DNA from: Anaerolineales bacterium UBA877
GTDB lineage: Bacteria > Chloroflexota > Anaerolineae > Anaerolineales > Villigracilaceae
Length of the DNA: 14,587 nt
Assembly (NCBI GenBank): GCA_002294405.1
Contig: DBFP01000055.1
Location: 17,864-32,450, forward strand
Direction of reading: 5' to 3'
Each line of letters begins with the position of its first letter. Position 1 is the stretch's first letter. The notes below the pieces were generated by a model. The model was not told the DNA's origin. It did not search any database and saw only the letters and a program-made list of their open reading frames with translations. The position numbers were made by a program, and so were the translations under genes. Positions 5,922 to 14,356 of the stretch are shown here, piece after piece.

Positions 5922-7328
5922 ATGAATGAAGAATCCAAAGTCCTTGAAGGTATTGGTCAATATAAATACGGGTTCCACGATGCCGAGAATTATATTTTCA
6001 AATCGCAAAGGGGGTTGAACCGGGAAGTGGTGGAAAATATATCTCATTTGAAAAATGAACCCTCGTGGATGCTTGAATTCCGCTTGAAAGGGTTGGCCCA
6101 TTTTTTGGCGCGACCAATGCCCACGTGGGGAGCGGATATTTCTGGCCTAGACTTGGATAACATCTTCTATTACGTTAAACCGACTGAAGGTTCCAAGGGA
6201 TCTTGGGATGATGTACCAGATACAATTAAAAATACATTTGACAAGCTTGGGATTCCAGAGGCAGAACGAAAATTCCTGGCGGGTGTTGGCGCTCAATACG
6301 AATCCGAGATGGTTTATCACTCCATTCTTGAACATTTGGAAAAACAAGGGGTGATTTTCCTTTCAATTGAAGATGGATTGCGTCAGCATCCCGACCTTTT
6401 CCGGGAATATTTCGGTACCGTGATACCCATAGAAGATAATAAATTTGCAGCGCTGAATTCAGCTGTCTGGTCTGGGGGGTCATTCGTTTATGTTCCCAAA
6501 GGGGTCAAAGTGGACCTTCCCCTGCAAGCTTATTTTCGGCTGAATACCGCCAATGTCGGCCAATTTGAACGCTCGCTCATTATTGTTGATGAAGGAGCAC
6601 AAGTACATTATGTCGAGGGTTGCACTGCTCCTCAATACACGACAGATTCCCTTCACTCGGGTGTTATCGAAATCATTGTGAAAAAAGGTGCCCGCTCGCG
6701 CTACAGCACCATTCAGAATTGGTCCACCAATGTGTATAACCTGGTCACCCAGCGTGCGAAGGTATATGCAAATGCCACTCACGAATGGGTGGATGCCAAC
6801 CTTGGTTCCAAAGTTACCATGAAATATCCTTCCTGTTACCTGATGGAACCGGGTGCACATGGAGAAATGCTTTCAATGGCTTTTGCAGGTCCTGGACAAC
6901 ACCAGGATACCGGATCAAAAATGATTCATTTTGCCCCAAACACGACCAGCAAAATTATTTCAAAGTCCATTTCGAAGGGTGGAGGTCGTTCTTCATACCG
7001 GGGGTTGCTCAAGGTAATTAAAGGTGCCGCGCATGTCCGGTCAAATGCCACATGTGATGCGCTCATCCTTGACCCACAATCCCGCTCCGATACCTATCCA
7101 TATATTGAAATAGATGAGGATGACGTCAGCATTGGGCATGAGGCCTCAGTCTCAAAAGTGGGGGAAGAACAGCTGTTTTACCTGATGAGTCGAGGGTTAT
7201 CCCAGGAAGAAGCCACCACCATGGTTGTGTCAGGATTTATCGAACCCTTGGTAAAAGAATTGCCGATGGAATATGCAGTGGAGATGAATCGGTTGATACA
7301 GCTCCAAATGGAAGGTTCGGTCGGTTAA
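5922..7328 (+). CDS. sufB: Fe-S cluster assembly scaffold protein SufB
   Basis: A 468-residue SufB. It forms the SufBC2D scaffold with SufC and SufD and accepts persulfide sulfur to build [4Fe-4S] clusters. Landmarks are SVFSGG-like [42 protein letters not shown] with C234, and the beta-helix core [23 protein letters not shown]. The conserved cysteine C378 in NATCDALIL corresponds to the essential scaffold cysteine of E. coli SufB (C405). GHEASVSKV and [13 protein letters not shown] are near the end. The start at ATG 5922 follows AAGGTG (5910-5915); a GTG at 5913 would add three residues but overlaps that ribosome site. sufD starts one base after the sufB stop, indicating tight coupling. The length is normal for the family and no key residue is missing. 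Confidence 0.97.
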   Translation: MNEESKVLEGIGQYKYGFHDAENYIFKSQRGLNREVVENISHLKNEPSWMLEFRLKGLAHFLARPMPTWGADISGLDLDNIFYYVKPTEGSKGSWDDVPDTIKNTFDKLGIPEAERKFLAGVGAQYESEMVYHSILEHLEKQGVIFLSIEDGLRQHPDLFREYFGTVIPIEDNKFAALNSAVWSGGSFVYVPKGVKVDLPLQAYFRLNTANVGQFERSLIIVDEGAQVHYVEGCTAPQYTTDSLHSGVIEIIVKKGARSRYSTIQNWSTNVYNLVTQRAKVYANATHEWVDANLGSKVTMKYPSCYLMEPGAHGEMLSMAFAGPGQHQDTGSKMIHFAPNTTSKIISKSISKGGGRSSYRGLLKVIKGAAHVRSNATCDALILDPQSRSDTYPYIEIDEDDVSIGHEASVSKVGEEQLFYLMSRGLSQEEATTMVVSGFIEPLVKELPMEYAVEMNRLIQLQMEGSVG

Positions 7329-7329
7329 T

Positions 7330-8670
7330 ATGCAAGAAAACCCCAATGTTGTTGTTACACGATCGCGACGGAGTGAAATTCCGCAAAAAAAATTCCCCTT
7401 TACCATTGACCAGGTACCGGTATCTAGTGTTCTCGCCGATTATCATCAAAAAGCATGGGAAACCTTCAACCGGATCCCTCTTCCGACCATGGCAGATGAA
7501 GCCTGGAGGCGAACAGACCTGCGGGATTTAAACCTCGAAACTTTGCGGTTGCCGGATGCGGGGGCCGTCAAAGATTTTGCGCTTGTTCCGAAAGATTTTC
7601 AAAACCCATTAACTACCGACAACCCAGGCGGAGAGGTAATCCTTTTACCAGGTGGAGAAAAATCTTACCTGTCCCCCGATCTGGCTAAAAAAGGGGTCAT
7701 CTTCACTGACCTCAAAACGGCTGAGCGTGAAAACCCTGAACTTGTAAAGAAAATGACAGGACAAACAGTCAATCCGGAAGAGGGGATATTTGCAGCCCTC
7801 ACCGGCGCGCTCGCCCAGAATGGGGTGGTGCTCTATATCCCCGCAGGAATTAATGTTGAGCAGCCTTTAAACTCCTTGCTTTGGGGTCCAGGAGTAAATT
7901 TATCCCATCTTTCGCATATCCTTGTTTGGGTTGATAAGGGTGCATCTGTGACATATGTCCATGAGGCAGCCTCACCTGTCGAAAATGGTGACGCGCTGCA
8001 TGCCGGTATCGTGGAAATTAAAGTGGATGAAAATGCGTCCCTGCGATTTGTCGAATTGCAATCATGGGGTAAAAATGTTTGGAATTTTTCCCATGAGCGC
8101 GTGAGCGTGGGTCGGAATGGGAACCTGGATTGGATATTCGGAGCAATCGGTTCACGCCTGACAAAGAATTTTTCAGAATTGGATCTGGCGGGGGAAGGCG
8201 CAACGGGTCGAATGTCCGGTTTCTATTTTACTGACGGCAACCAACACTTAGACCACGACACCCAACAGAACCACCTGGCCCCGCATACAACCAGTGACCT
8301 GCTTTTCAAAGGAGCTTTAAAAGGGCACAGCCGCTCTGTGTGGCAAGGCATGATTTACGTCGCTGTGGGTGCTGAAAAAACCGATGGCTACCAAGCCAAC
8401 CGGAACCTGATCCTGAGCCCTAACGCGCGGGCAGATTCGATCCCCGGGCTGGAAATTCTTGCTGATGATGTTCGTTGTACACATGGTGCAACTGTAGGGA
8501 AACTTGAAGAAGAACCCCTCTTCTATATAAAGTCGCGGGGTATTCCCGATAAAGAAGCGGAGCGGCTCCTTGTGGAAGGATTTTTCGATCCTGTAATGCA
8601 GCGCATCCCATTTGAAGGTGTCCGTAACCGCTTTCAGCATGCCATTCATGAAAAGACGGAGGCACAATGA
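7330..8670 (+). CDS. sufD: Fe-S cluster assembly scaffold protein SufD
   Basis: A 446-residue SufD, paralogous to SufB in the C-terminal beta-helix (HLDHDTQQNHLAPHTTSDLLFKG, GAEKTDGYQANRNLILS, and IPGLEILADDVRCTHGATVG). The conserved histidine is H385 in CTHGAT, corresponding to the SufD histidine that faces the SufB cysteine at the cluster-forming interface. The N-terminus (EAWRRTDLRDLNLETLRLP) has the Trp-Arg-Tyr/Thr motif usual in SufD. The gene is separated from sufB by a single base and has only a weak ribosome site, so translation probably depends on ribosomes leaving sufB. Its stop TGA overlaps the ATG of the next small gene (ATGA at 8667-8670). Confidence 0.95.
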   Translation: MQENPNVVVTRSRRSEIPQKKFPFTIDQVPVSSVLADYHQKAWETFNRIPLPTMADEAWRRTDLRDLNLETLRLPDAGAVKDFALVPKDFQNPLTTDNPGGEVILLPGGEKSYLSPDLAKKGVIFTDLKTAERENPELVKKMTGQTVNPEEGIFAALTGALAQNGVVLYIPAGINVEQPLNSLLWGPGVNLSHLSHILVWVDKGASVTYVHEAASPVENGDALHAGIVEIKVDENASLRFVELQSWGKNVWNFSHERVSVGRNGNLDWIFGAIGSRLTKNFSELDLAGEGATGRMSGFYFTDGNQHLDHDTQQNHLAPHTTSDLLFKGALKGHSRSVWQGMIYVAVGAEKTDGYQANRNLILSPNARADSIPGLEILADDVRCTHGATVGKLEEEPLFYIKSRGIPDKEAERLLVEGFFDPVMQRIPFEGVRNRFQHAIHEKTEAQ

Positions 8671-9041
8671 CCTCCAAAGTGCTTGCCAACGATCGTTCTC
8701 ATAGCTACAATAAGAAACAAAAAAAAGATACCCGGGGAGGCCCGATGACACAATATGCATTTATGCGCTCGCCAGGAGCAGAGCACAGTTTCGAAGTTGG
8801 CAATACAGTGGAAGTGTATTGTGATCACGAAAAAAGCAGCGAGCGAGTTCGAGGCTGGCTGAAGGGAATTGTGGTCCAGGTAGATAATAAAATGGTTGCA
8901 GTCCAATTCCGTTCCAATGTTTTCCTGACGGATGGGTGGATGGTTCCAGACAGGATCCTATGGTATCCGGTAACCTCTGAGCATATTCGTCCCGCAGGAA
9001 CGCAAAAAAGGCTCGGAAGCAAAGAAATTCTCGAATATTAA
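8667..9041 (+). CDS. Unrecognised small protein between sufD and sufS
   Basis: A 124-residue hydrophilic protein that I cannot assign to a named family. Residues 1-26 are Lys/Arg/Asn-rich and look disordered. Residues 41-108 alternate hydrophobic and polar residues (FEVGNTVEVY, GWLKGIVVQVDNKMVAVQF, GWMVPDRILWYPVTSEHIRP), as expected of a small SH3-like or KOW-like beta barrel. There is a single cysteine (C52, in VYCDHE) and no transmembrane segment. It lacks the motifs of SufE, SufU, SufA or ferredoxin. Two starts are equally good: ATG 8667, overlapping the sufD stop as ATGA, and ATG 8745. Each has GGAGG exactly four bases upstream (8658-8662 and 8736-8740). The shorter form is 98 residues and contains the whole folded part. 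Its place inside the operon argues for a role with SufBCD or SufS, but the function is unknown. Confidence 0.8.
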   Translation: MTSKVLANDRSHSYNKKQKKDTRGGPMTQYAFMRSPGAEHSFEVGNTVEVYCDHEKSSERVRGWLKGIVVQVDNKMVAVQFRSNVFLTDGWMVPDRILWYPVTSEHIRPAGTQKRLGSKEILEY

Positions 9042-9054
9042 CTCCATTTACGAC

Positions 9055-10281
9055 ATGTCCATCAACTCCAATGTTGTTCGCAAGGATTTCCCAATCCTGA
9101 ACCGCGAAGTAACCGCAGGCATCCCACTTGTTTATTTGGATTCTGCAGCCACTTCTCAAAAACCGGTCGTAGTCCTCCAGGCGATGGACGAATACTACCG
9201 CAATCACAATGCTAATATTCATCGCGGGGTACATACCCTGGCAGAAGAAGCCACGGCGATGTATGAACATTCACGGAAACAAGTGGCGGATTTCATTAAC
9301 GCTTCATCTCCTAATGAGGTCATCTTTACCAGAAACACAACCGAATCGATCAACCTGGTTGCATATTCGTGGGCAAGAACCAACCTGAAAACCGGGGATA
9401 TGATCATCCTGACAGAAATGGAACATCATTCCAACCTTGTTCCCTGGCAGCAACTGGCAAAGGAACGTGGGATAAAATTGGAATTTATTCCAGTGACAAA
9501 GGAAGGCCTGCTTGACCTGGAGATGTATGACTCACTGCTTGCCCTCGCCCCCAAACTGGTAGCCTTTAGTGGCATGTCCAACGTCCTTGGGACAATCAAT
9601 CCCTCTGCTGAAATAATTCACCGGGCACACAAATCCGGAGCAATGACATTAATGGATGGAGCGCAATCAGTACCACATCTACCCATGAATGTTCAGGCAC
9701 TCGATGTTGATTTCCTGGCTTTCTCAGCTCACAAAATGTTGGGTCCGACGGGCATCGGTGCCCTTTATGCGAAAGCAAGACTCCTTGAGGAAATGCCTCC
9801 TTTCATGGGAGGTGGGGATATGATAAAAACTGTTCATCTGCATTCCTTTTCCCCCAATGACATCCCGCATAAATTTGAGGCAGGTACGCCTGCCATTGCA
9901 CAGGCAATAGGATTCGGTGCGGCCGTGAGATACCTTTCCGAAATTGGAATGGACAAGGTGGCAGATCACGAACAGGAGATTGTGGCTTACAGCTTGGAAG
10001 AATTGGCGGAAATCCCCGGCGTGCAAGTACTCGGTCCTGATGCCAAATTCAGGGGTGGTGTCACCGCTTTCACCTTGGATGGAATCCATCCCCACGACGT
10101 GGCACAGATCCTTGACACCTATGGCGTGGCAGTTCGGGCAGGTCATCATTGCGCCCAACCACTCCATGAAAAGTATAAGATAACTGCATCCACAAGAGCC
10201 AGCTATTATATTTATTCCACTATTGAAGAAGTGGAAAAACTTGTGGCAGGGCTTTATCAAGTCAAAAAGATTTTTAATTGA
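9055..10281 (+). CDS. sufS: Cysteine desulfurase SufS (group II, PLP-dependent)
   Basis: A 408-residue aminotransferase class V enzyme. It takes sulfur from L-cysteine as a persulfide for the SufB scaffold and releases alanine. The PLP lysine is K227 in FSAHKMLGPTGIG. PLP-contact motifs are ATSQKP, TRNTTESIN, EMEHHSNLVPWQ and DGAQSVPHLP. The persulfide-forming cysteine is C366 in RAGHHCAQP, the short loop that marks group II (SufS) rather than IscS. FEAGTPAIAQAIG and ASTRASYYIYST are also typical. The length matches the E. coli enzyme (406). The ATG at 9055 lies 13 bases after the small-protein stop and has no visible Shine-Dalgarno, so coupling to the previous gene is likely. The usual sulfur acceptor (SufE or SufU) is not encoded in this window. 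Confidence 0.97.
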   Translation: MSINSNVVRKDFPILNREVTAGIPLVYLDSAATSQKPVVVLQAMDEYYRNHNANIHRGVHTLAEEATAMYEHSRKQVADFINASSPNEVIFTRNTTESINLVAYSWARTNLKTGDMIILTEMEHHSNLVPWQQLAKERGIKLEFIPVTKEGLLDLEMYDSLLALAPKLVAFSGMSNVLGTINPSAEIIHRAHKSGAMTLMDGAQSVPHLPMNVQALDVDFLAFSAHKMLGPTGIGALYAKARLLEEMPPFMGGGDMIKTVHLHSFSPNDIPHKFEAGTPAIAQAIGFGAAVRYLSEIGMDKVADHEQEIVAYSLEELAEIPGVQVLGPDAKFRGGVTAFTLDGIHPHDVAQILDTYGVAVRAGHHCAQPLHEKYKITASTRASYYIYSTIEEVEKLVAGLYQVKKIFN

Positions 10282-10323
10282 ACCCATTGGCAAGAATCAA
10301 ATAATAGACGGGTGGTAACCATC

Positions 10324-12039
10324 ATGGCAGCAAACCAAGGCAAACGCTGGCAAGTTGCAGCTCCAATTACCCCGGAAGCAAATACAGCCCTGGCTGATTT
10401 TTCCCCCATCATGCGGCAGATATTATTTAACCGCGGATATGCCAGCAAGGCGAGCGCGACGGCTTTCTTGCGCGCTGAAGCCAATTTTGATACATCTCCT
10501 TTCCAGATGACGGGAATCACTCCCACATTGGATCGGATACGATATGCCATTGATCACCATGAGCAAATTGCGATCTATGGTGATTATGATGTTGATGGGG
10601 TAACCGCCACAGCCTTGCTGGTGACTGCGCTTCAGGCCTTCGGTGCGAATGTGCGCGGTTATATCCCAAATCGCTTTGATGAGGGGTACGGGTTAAATAC
10701 AGAAGCTCTCTCCAACCTTCAGTCCGAGGGGGTAAAATTGGTGATCAGTGTGGACTGTGGTATTCGATCACCCGAAGAGACCGCGCATGCACGAGCCATT
10801 GGGCTGGACTTGATCATCTCGGACCATCACCAACCTGCAGAAGGGGATTTACCCTCTGCATATGCGGTTATCAATTCAAAACAGAAAGGCGATTTATACC
10901 CCGATAAAGATTTGGCTGGAGTGGGGGTGGCATACAAGATCATCCAAGCCTACCTGGAGAAAAGTTCGAAAACAAATTTGGAATTGAGGCATGAAGATTT
11001 GCTTGACCTGGTTGCATTGGGAACAGTTGCAGATCTTGCTCCATTGACCGGGGAAAACAGGATTTTGGTTCGCAAAGGACTTCAAAAACTGAGGGAAACA
11101 AAACGGCAAGGGATATTTTCCCTGGCGGCGGTATCCGATTTGCCCCTTTCCCGTATCACCGCAACCAGCATAGGGTTCATTCTTGGTCCGCGCCTGAACG
11201 CAGCCGGCAGGCTCGAATCAGCCCTTGCAGCATTTGAATTACTGACCACCACGGATGTAAAAACCGCCGGCGAACTGGCACAACAACTTAACGTACAGAA
11301 CCGGCAGCGGCAAGAAATAACCCGGAAAATCCAACTGGAAGCTGAGGGGATTGCCCTGAAAGAAGATCCGGAAGCAGACATATTAATCGCAGTCCACCCC
11401 GATTTCAATCCTGGCGTGGTTGGCCTGGCAGCATCCCGCCTGGTTGAGATATATTACCGTCCAGCCGTGGTTGGTCAAATATCCAGCGAATTCACCCGTT
11501 GTTCCTGCCGTTCCATTCCAGAATTCCATATTACCGAAGCTCTTGATCAGTGCAAGGATTTATTGGTTCGACATGGCGGGCACGCTGCAGCGGCAGGATT
11601 CACTGTCCGAAATGAAAACTTGGAGCCGTTAAAATTAAGGTTGAAATCTCTTTCAACAGAAGCGTTACATGGGCTGGACTTACGCCAAACATTGTCAGCC
11701 GATATTGATCTGGCTTTATCAGATCTGAAACCGGAACTTCTCCAACAATTAGAATATCTCCAACCGACCGGATATGGCAACCCGGAGGCTGTGTTTGTCA
11801 GCCGGAATGTGCGCTTGGTTAATTCGCGAACAATCGGAGCGGATGGAAAACACATAAAGTTGGTTGTCGCTGATGATCGTGTCACATTTGATTGCATAGG
11901 TTTTCGGTTGGGTCATCTTCATCCCGGGTTACCTACCCGAGTGGATCTATTATATACGTTCGAATTGAATGAATATAATGGACGGAAATCGCTGCAATTA
12001 AACCTAAAAGATGTAAAACCTTCCGGACTCCCCGATTAG
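10324..12039 (+). CDS. recJ: Single-stranded-DNA-specific 5'-3' exonuclease RecJ
   Basis: A 571-residue RecJ, the DHH-family exonuclease that resects 5' single strands in recombination and repair. The metal-binding motifs are intact: YGDYDVDG (D87, D89, D91), SVDCG (D144), SDHHQP (D167-H168-H169) and LGTVADLAPL. GPRLNAAGRLESA follows. The DHHA1 domain has HPDFNPGVVGLAASRLVE, SCRSIPEFHI and HGGHAAAAGFTV. The C-terminal OB-like part includes LQPTGYGNPEAVFVSRNVRL and HIKLVV. The length is standard. I chose the ATG at 10324, which has GGTGG (10311-10315) eight bases upstream; a GTG at 10312 is in frame but overlaps that site. The gap after sufS is 42 bp with no terminator, so recJ may be read through from the suf promoter, linking repair to Fe-S stress; this is inference. 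It converges on the glycosyltransferase gene. Confidence 0.95.
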   Translation: MAANQGKRWQVAAPITPEANTALADFSPIMRQILFNRGYASKASATAFLRAEANFDTSPFQMTGITPTLDRIRYAIDHHEQIAIYGDYDVDGVTATALLVTALQAFGANVRGYIPNRFDEGYGLNTEALSNLQSEGVKLVISVDCGIRSPEETAHARAIGLDLIISDHHQPAEGDLPSAYAVINSKQKGDLYPDKDLAGVGVAYKIIQAYLEKSSKTNLELRHEDLLDLVALGTVADLAPLTGENRILVRKGLQKLRETKRQGIFSLAAVSDLPLSRITATSIGFILGPRLNAAGRLESALAAFELLTTTDVKTAGELAQQLNVQNRQRQEITRKIQLEAEGIALKEDPEADILIAVHPDFNPGVVGLAASRLVEIYYRPAVVGQISSEFTRCSCRSIPEFHITEALDQCKDLLVRHGGHAAAAGFTVRNENLEPLKLRLKSLSTEALHGLDLRQTLSADIDLALSDLKPELLQQLEYLQPTGYGNPEAVFVSRNVRLVNSRTIGADGKHIKLVVADDRVTFDCIGFRLGHLHPGLPTRVDLLYTFELNEYNGRKSLQLNLKDVKPSGLPD

Positions 12040-12180
12040 GTATTTTTAAAATCAATCATTATACCGGGTTGAAAAGATTGTGAATCCTCCCAGATAATTC
12101 AGGCGACTGTTGATTAATTTTCCCCATTATCGGATGGAAATTAGATTCTCCGTCATGGTTCACCCCCATTAATTTAGTCC

Positions 12181-12205
12181 CAATTAAATATGATTCAATT
12201 AAATA
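12181..12205. repeat. Short direct repeat in the recJ-glycosyltransferase gap
   Basis: CAATTAAATA occurs at 12181-12190 and again at 12196-12205, a 15-base period. The 226-bp gap (12040-12265) between the convergent genes is AT-rich and otherwise shows no gene. Low complexity may explain the repeat. Confidence 0.35.
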
Positions 12206-12243
12206 ACACCCAATAGTTGCATTTTAAATGGGGAAATGGGTGT
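12206..12243 (-). terminator. Weak hairpin, possible glycosyltransferase terminator
   Basis: ACACCCA (12206-12212) and TGGGTGT (12237-12243) form a 7-bp stem around a 24-base loop that contains the smaller palindrome CATTTTAAATG. On the - strand it is followed by the T-rich TATTTAATTG. It is placed correctly to end the glycosyltransferase transcript, but the large loop makes this a weak candidate. Confidence 0.35.
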
Positions 12244-12265
12244 GTAAACCAGGATTAATAATGTG

Positions 12266-12949
12266 TTAATCAAAGAATCGGTACCTGACTAACGCCAGGA
12301 AGGCATATACAGCGTCGATTAATCTGATTTTCTTTCCATCTGCATAATCGCGGGGGTTAAAGGAAATTGGAACTTCAAAAATCCTCACTTTTTGTTTTAG
12401 AATTTTAGCCGTGAATTCAGGTTCGAAATCAAAGCGATTCGCGCGTAACTTCATGGTTTCCACCACTTCGCGTCGGAATACTTTGTAACCAGTCTCCATG
12501 TCGCTCAGGATGGTGTCATACAGCACGTTGGTTGAAAGGGTAAGCAATTTATTGGCAAGCATGTGCCAGAACATGGCCACACGACGAGGCCCGCCGAGAA
12601 AACGCGATCCATACACCACATCTGCCTTGCCCTCCAAGATCGGTTTAAGCAGTGCTTGATAATCACATGGATCGTATTCCAGGTCAGCATCTTGTATCAG
12701 GATAATTTCACCCACGGCTGCTTGAATCCCGGATCGAACCGCGGCACCTTTTCCCTGATTTCGAGCGAATGAGATCACCCGGATTCCATTGCGACCTTCC
12801 AGGGTTGAAAGCAGGTCCCGAGTTCCATCTGTGGATCCATCATTTATTATAAGGATCTCGGAAGGAAGTCCAGTGGCCAGAACGCGCTCAACAATGATGT
12901 TTATCGTCCGAAATTCATTGAAAACGGGAATGATGACCGATAAATTCAT
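12266..12949 (-). CDS. Family 2 glycosyltransferase, DPM1-like
   Basis: A 227-residue GT-A glycosyltransferase of the dolichyl/polyprenyl-phosphate sugar synthase type. It would transfer a sugar from a nucleotide sugar, probably to a lipid-phosphate carrier on the cytoplasmic face of the membrane. The N-terminal strand is SVIIPVFNE (4-12). The nucleotide-binding motif is NDGSTDGT (36-43). [11 protein letters not shown] follows at 64-74, and the metal-binding DXD is DADLEYDP (87-94). [10 protein letters not shown] (151-160) is near the acceptor site. There is no C-terminal membrane domain, so it is the short soluble class. The exact sugar and acceptor cannot be told from sequence. A -10 box ends six bases before the ATG, so the mRNA probably begins at the start codon itself. 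It stands alone on its strand between recJ (convergent) and the AAA+ gene (divergent). Confidence 0.92.
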   Translation of the reverse strand: MNLSVIIPVFNEFRTINIIVERVLATGLPSEILIINDGSTDGTRDLLSTLEGRNGIRVISFARNQGKGAAVRSGIQAAVGEIILIQDADLEYDPCDYQALLKPILEGKADVVYGSRFLGGPRRVAMFWHMLANKLLTLSTNVLYDTILSDMETGYKVFRREVVETMKLRANRFDFEPEFTAKILKQKVRIFEVPISFNPRDYADGKKIRLIDAVYAFLALVRYRFFD

Positions 12950-12955
12950 GAGCGG

Positions 12956-12961
12956 ATTATA
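12956..12961 (-). promoter_or_regulatory. -10 box of the glycosyltransferase gene (leaderless)
   Basis: On the - strand this is TATAAT, followed by CCGCTC and then the ATG at 12949. A start six to eight bases after the -10 would fall on the start codon. A candidate -35 17 bases upstream reads TTCGTA (12984-12979), only three of six matches. There is no Shine-Dalgarno between the -10 and the ATG. Confidence 0.55.
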
Positions 12962-12991
12962 AACGAAATGAAGCCCCGTACGAAAACCAGC

Positions 12992-13001
12992 GTGCTATAA
13001 T
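12992..13001 (+). promoter_or_regulatory. Extended -10 promoter of the AAA+ ATPase gene
   Basis: GTGCTATAAT contains TGC plus a perfect TATAAT (12996-13001). No -35 match is visible 17-18 bases upstream. Transcription near 13008 would give a leader of about 22 bases that includes GGAGG (13020-13024). It lies back-to-back with the glycosyltransferase promoter. Confidence 0.6.
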
Positions 13002-13029
13002 TCAACCATATTGTTGATCGGAGGCAGGC

Positions 13030-14355
13030 ATGTCAGTTTTTTCCAGAAGTGATTCCCCAGTTAAGGGTGTTTCATTTGTTCCTGCGCAAATGACCAGGTT
13101 GGAAGATACCGGGTTATCATTGCTCTGGCTGCAGGATTTGGTATTAAAGATCTTTTATTTTCAAGGGTACCTGACTGGGTTTAAGGCAGCTGAGGAGATT
13201 GCACTGCCTTTTGCAGGGGTGGTTGATCAAATCCTCGAGTCGCTGAAACGGGAAAAACTGCTGGAAGTCAAATCTTCGCAGATGGGATTGGGGGAAGGAT
13301 CATACCAATATGCCATCACTGGTGCAGGAATCGTCCGCGCCCGGGAAGCCCTGGAACGCAGCCAGTATGCAGGTCCGGCTCCAGTCCCGTTTGAAGTATA
13401 TAACGAATCCATCCGCCACCAAAGCCGCGGCCGCGTGGCCATTACCAGCCGAACGATGCGGCAGCTTCTATCCGAATTAATTCTTTCAGAAACCACCTTC
13501 CAACGGCTTGGTCCTGCGTTAAATTCCGGCACATCAATATTTCTTTATGGACCTCCTGGAAATGGCAAAACCAGTGTGGCAAAAGCCTTTGGGAATCTGG
13601 TACTGACCCAGACCATGTTCATTCCCTACGCACTTTTTGTCGATGGACAGGTGGTTAAATTATATGATTCGGTGAATCACCAAATGGCACCTGATACCGA
13701 TACGACACCGAATGGCACGGGAACTTTCCGAAGTGGACGACATGATCCGCGCTGGGTAAGGATCCGCCGACCTTTCATCATGGTTGGTGGGGAACTAACC
13801 CTGGAAGGTCTTGATCTCGTCTTTGATGACACCAACAAATTCTACGAAGCCCCCTTCCAGGTAAAAGCCAATGGAGGGATTTTGCTGATTGACGATTTTG
13901 GCCGGCAGCAGGTACGGCCTCGTGATTTGCTGAACCGCTGGATCGTCCCGTTGGAAAATCGCGTTGATTATTTAACTTTGCACACGGGACGAAAAATCGA
14001 AATACCATTTGATGTGCTAGTGGTTTTCTCAACCAACCTACCGCCGCGCGATTTGGTGGATGAAGCCTTTTTAAGACGCTTGCGGCATAAGATTGAAATT
14101 TCTGATCCTTCATTTGAAGATTATCGTGAAATATTCAAGCGAGTCTCCCAACAAAAGGGAATTCCATACGATGACCAGGGATTGGCTTACCTTTTGCAGG
14201 AATACTATATCAAGCGTAATAGAAAAATGCGGGCTTCCCATCCGCGTGACTTGTGCGATCAGATCCTCGACATCGCCCGCTATCTTACCACCGAACCAGC
14301 AATGACCAATGAAATGATCGATCGCGCGGCGCAAGCCTATTTTGTGAATATATAG
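13030..14355 (+). CDS. AAA+ ATPase with N-terminal winged-helix-like region
   Basis: A 441-residue AAA+ protein of unknown role. Walker A is GPPGNGKT (174-181, K180). Walker B is [10 protein letters not shown] (D288, D289). Sensor 1 is in VVFSTNL, and possible arginine-finger residues are in [13 protein letters not shown] lid-like helical region follows to the end, containing [14 protein letters not shown]. The 107 residues between Walker A lysine and Walker B are longer than usual and contain a Thr/Gly-rich stretch ([15 protein letters not shown]) followed by [21 protein letters not shown]. Residues about 20-110 ([20 protein letters not shown], then [24 protein letters not shown]) look like a winged-helix domain. 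No transmembrane segment or protease domain is present. GGAGG lies five bases before the ATG. The next gene starts one base after its stop, so it is co-transcribed with a phosphodiesterase. A MoxR- or ClpX-like remodelling role is possible but unproven. Confidence 0.85.
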   Translation: MSVFSRSDSPVKGVSFVPAQMTRLEDTGLSLLWLQDLVLKIFYFQGYLTGFKAAEEIALPFAGVVDQILESLKREKLLEVKSSQMGLGEGSYQYAITGAGIVRAREALERSQYAGPAPVPFEVYNESIRHQSRGRVAITSRTMRQLLSELILSETTFQRLGPALNSGTSIFLYGPPGNGKTSVAKAFGNLVLTQTMFIPYALFVDGQVVKLYDSVNHQMAPDTDTTPNGTGTFRSGRHDPRWVRIRRPFIMVGGELTLEGLDLVFDDTNKFYEAPFQVKANGGILLIDDFGRQQVRPRDLLNRWIVPLENRVDYLTLHTGRKIEIPFDVLVVFSTNLPPRDLVDEAFLRRLRHKIEISDPSFEDYREIFKRVSQQKGIPYDDQGLAYLLQEYYIKRNRKMRASHPRDLCDQILDIARYLTTEPAMTNEMIDRAAQAYFVNI

Positions 14356-14356
14356 A

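Noticed and set aside
8667..9041. Small suf-operon protein as a SufE or SufU sulfur acceptor
   Set aside because: Only one cysteine, in VYCDHE; no SufU zinc-ligand set and no SufE active-site context.
12115..12155. Possible terminator hairpin for recJ (AATTTTCC ... GGAAATT)
   Set aside because: The stem is only 7 bp with a bulge, the loop is 12 bases and no T run follows.
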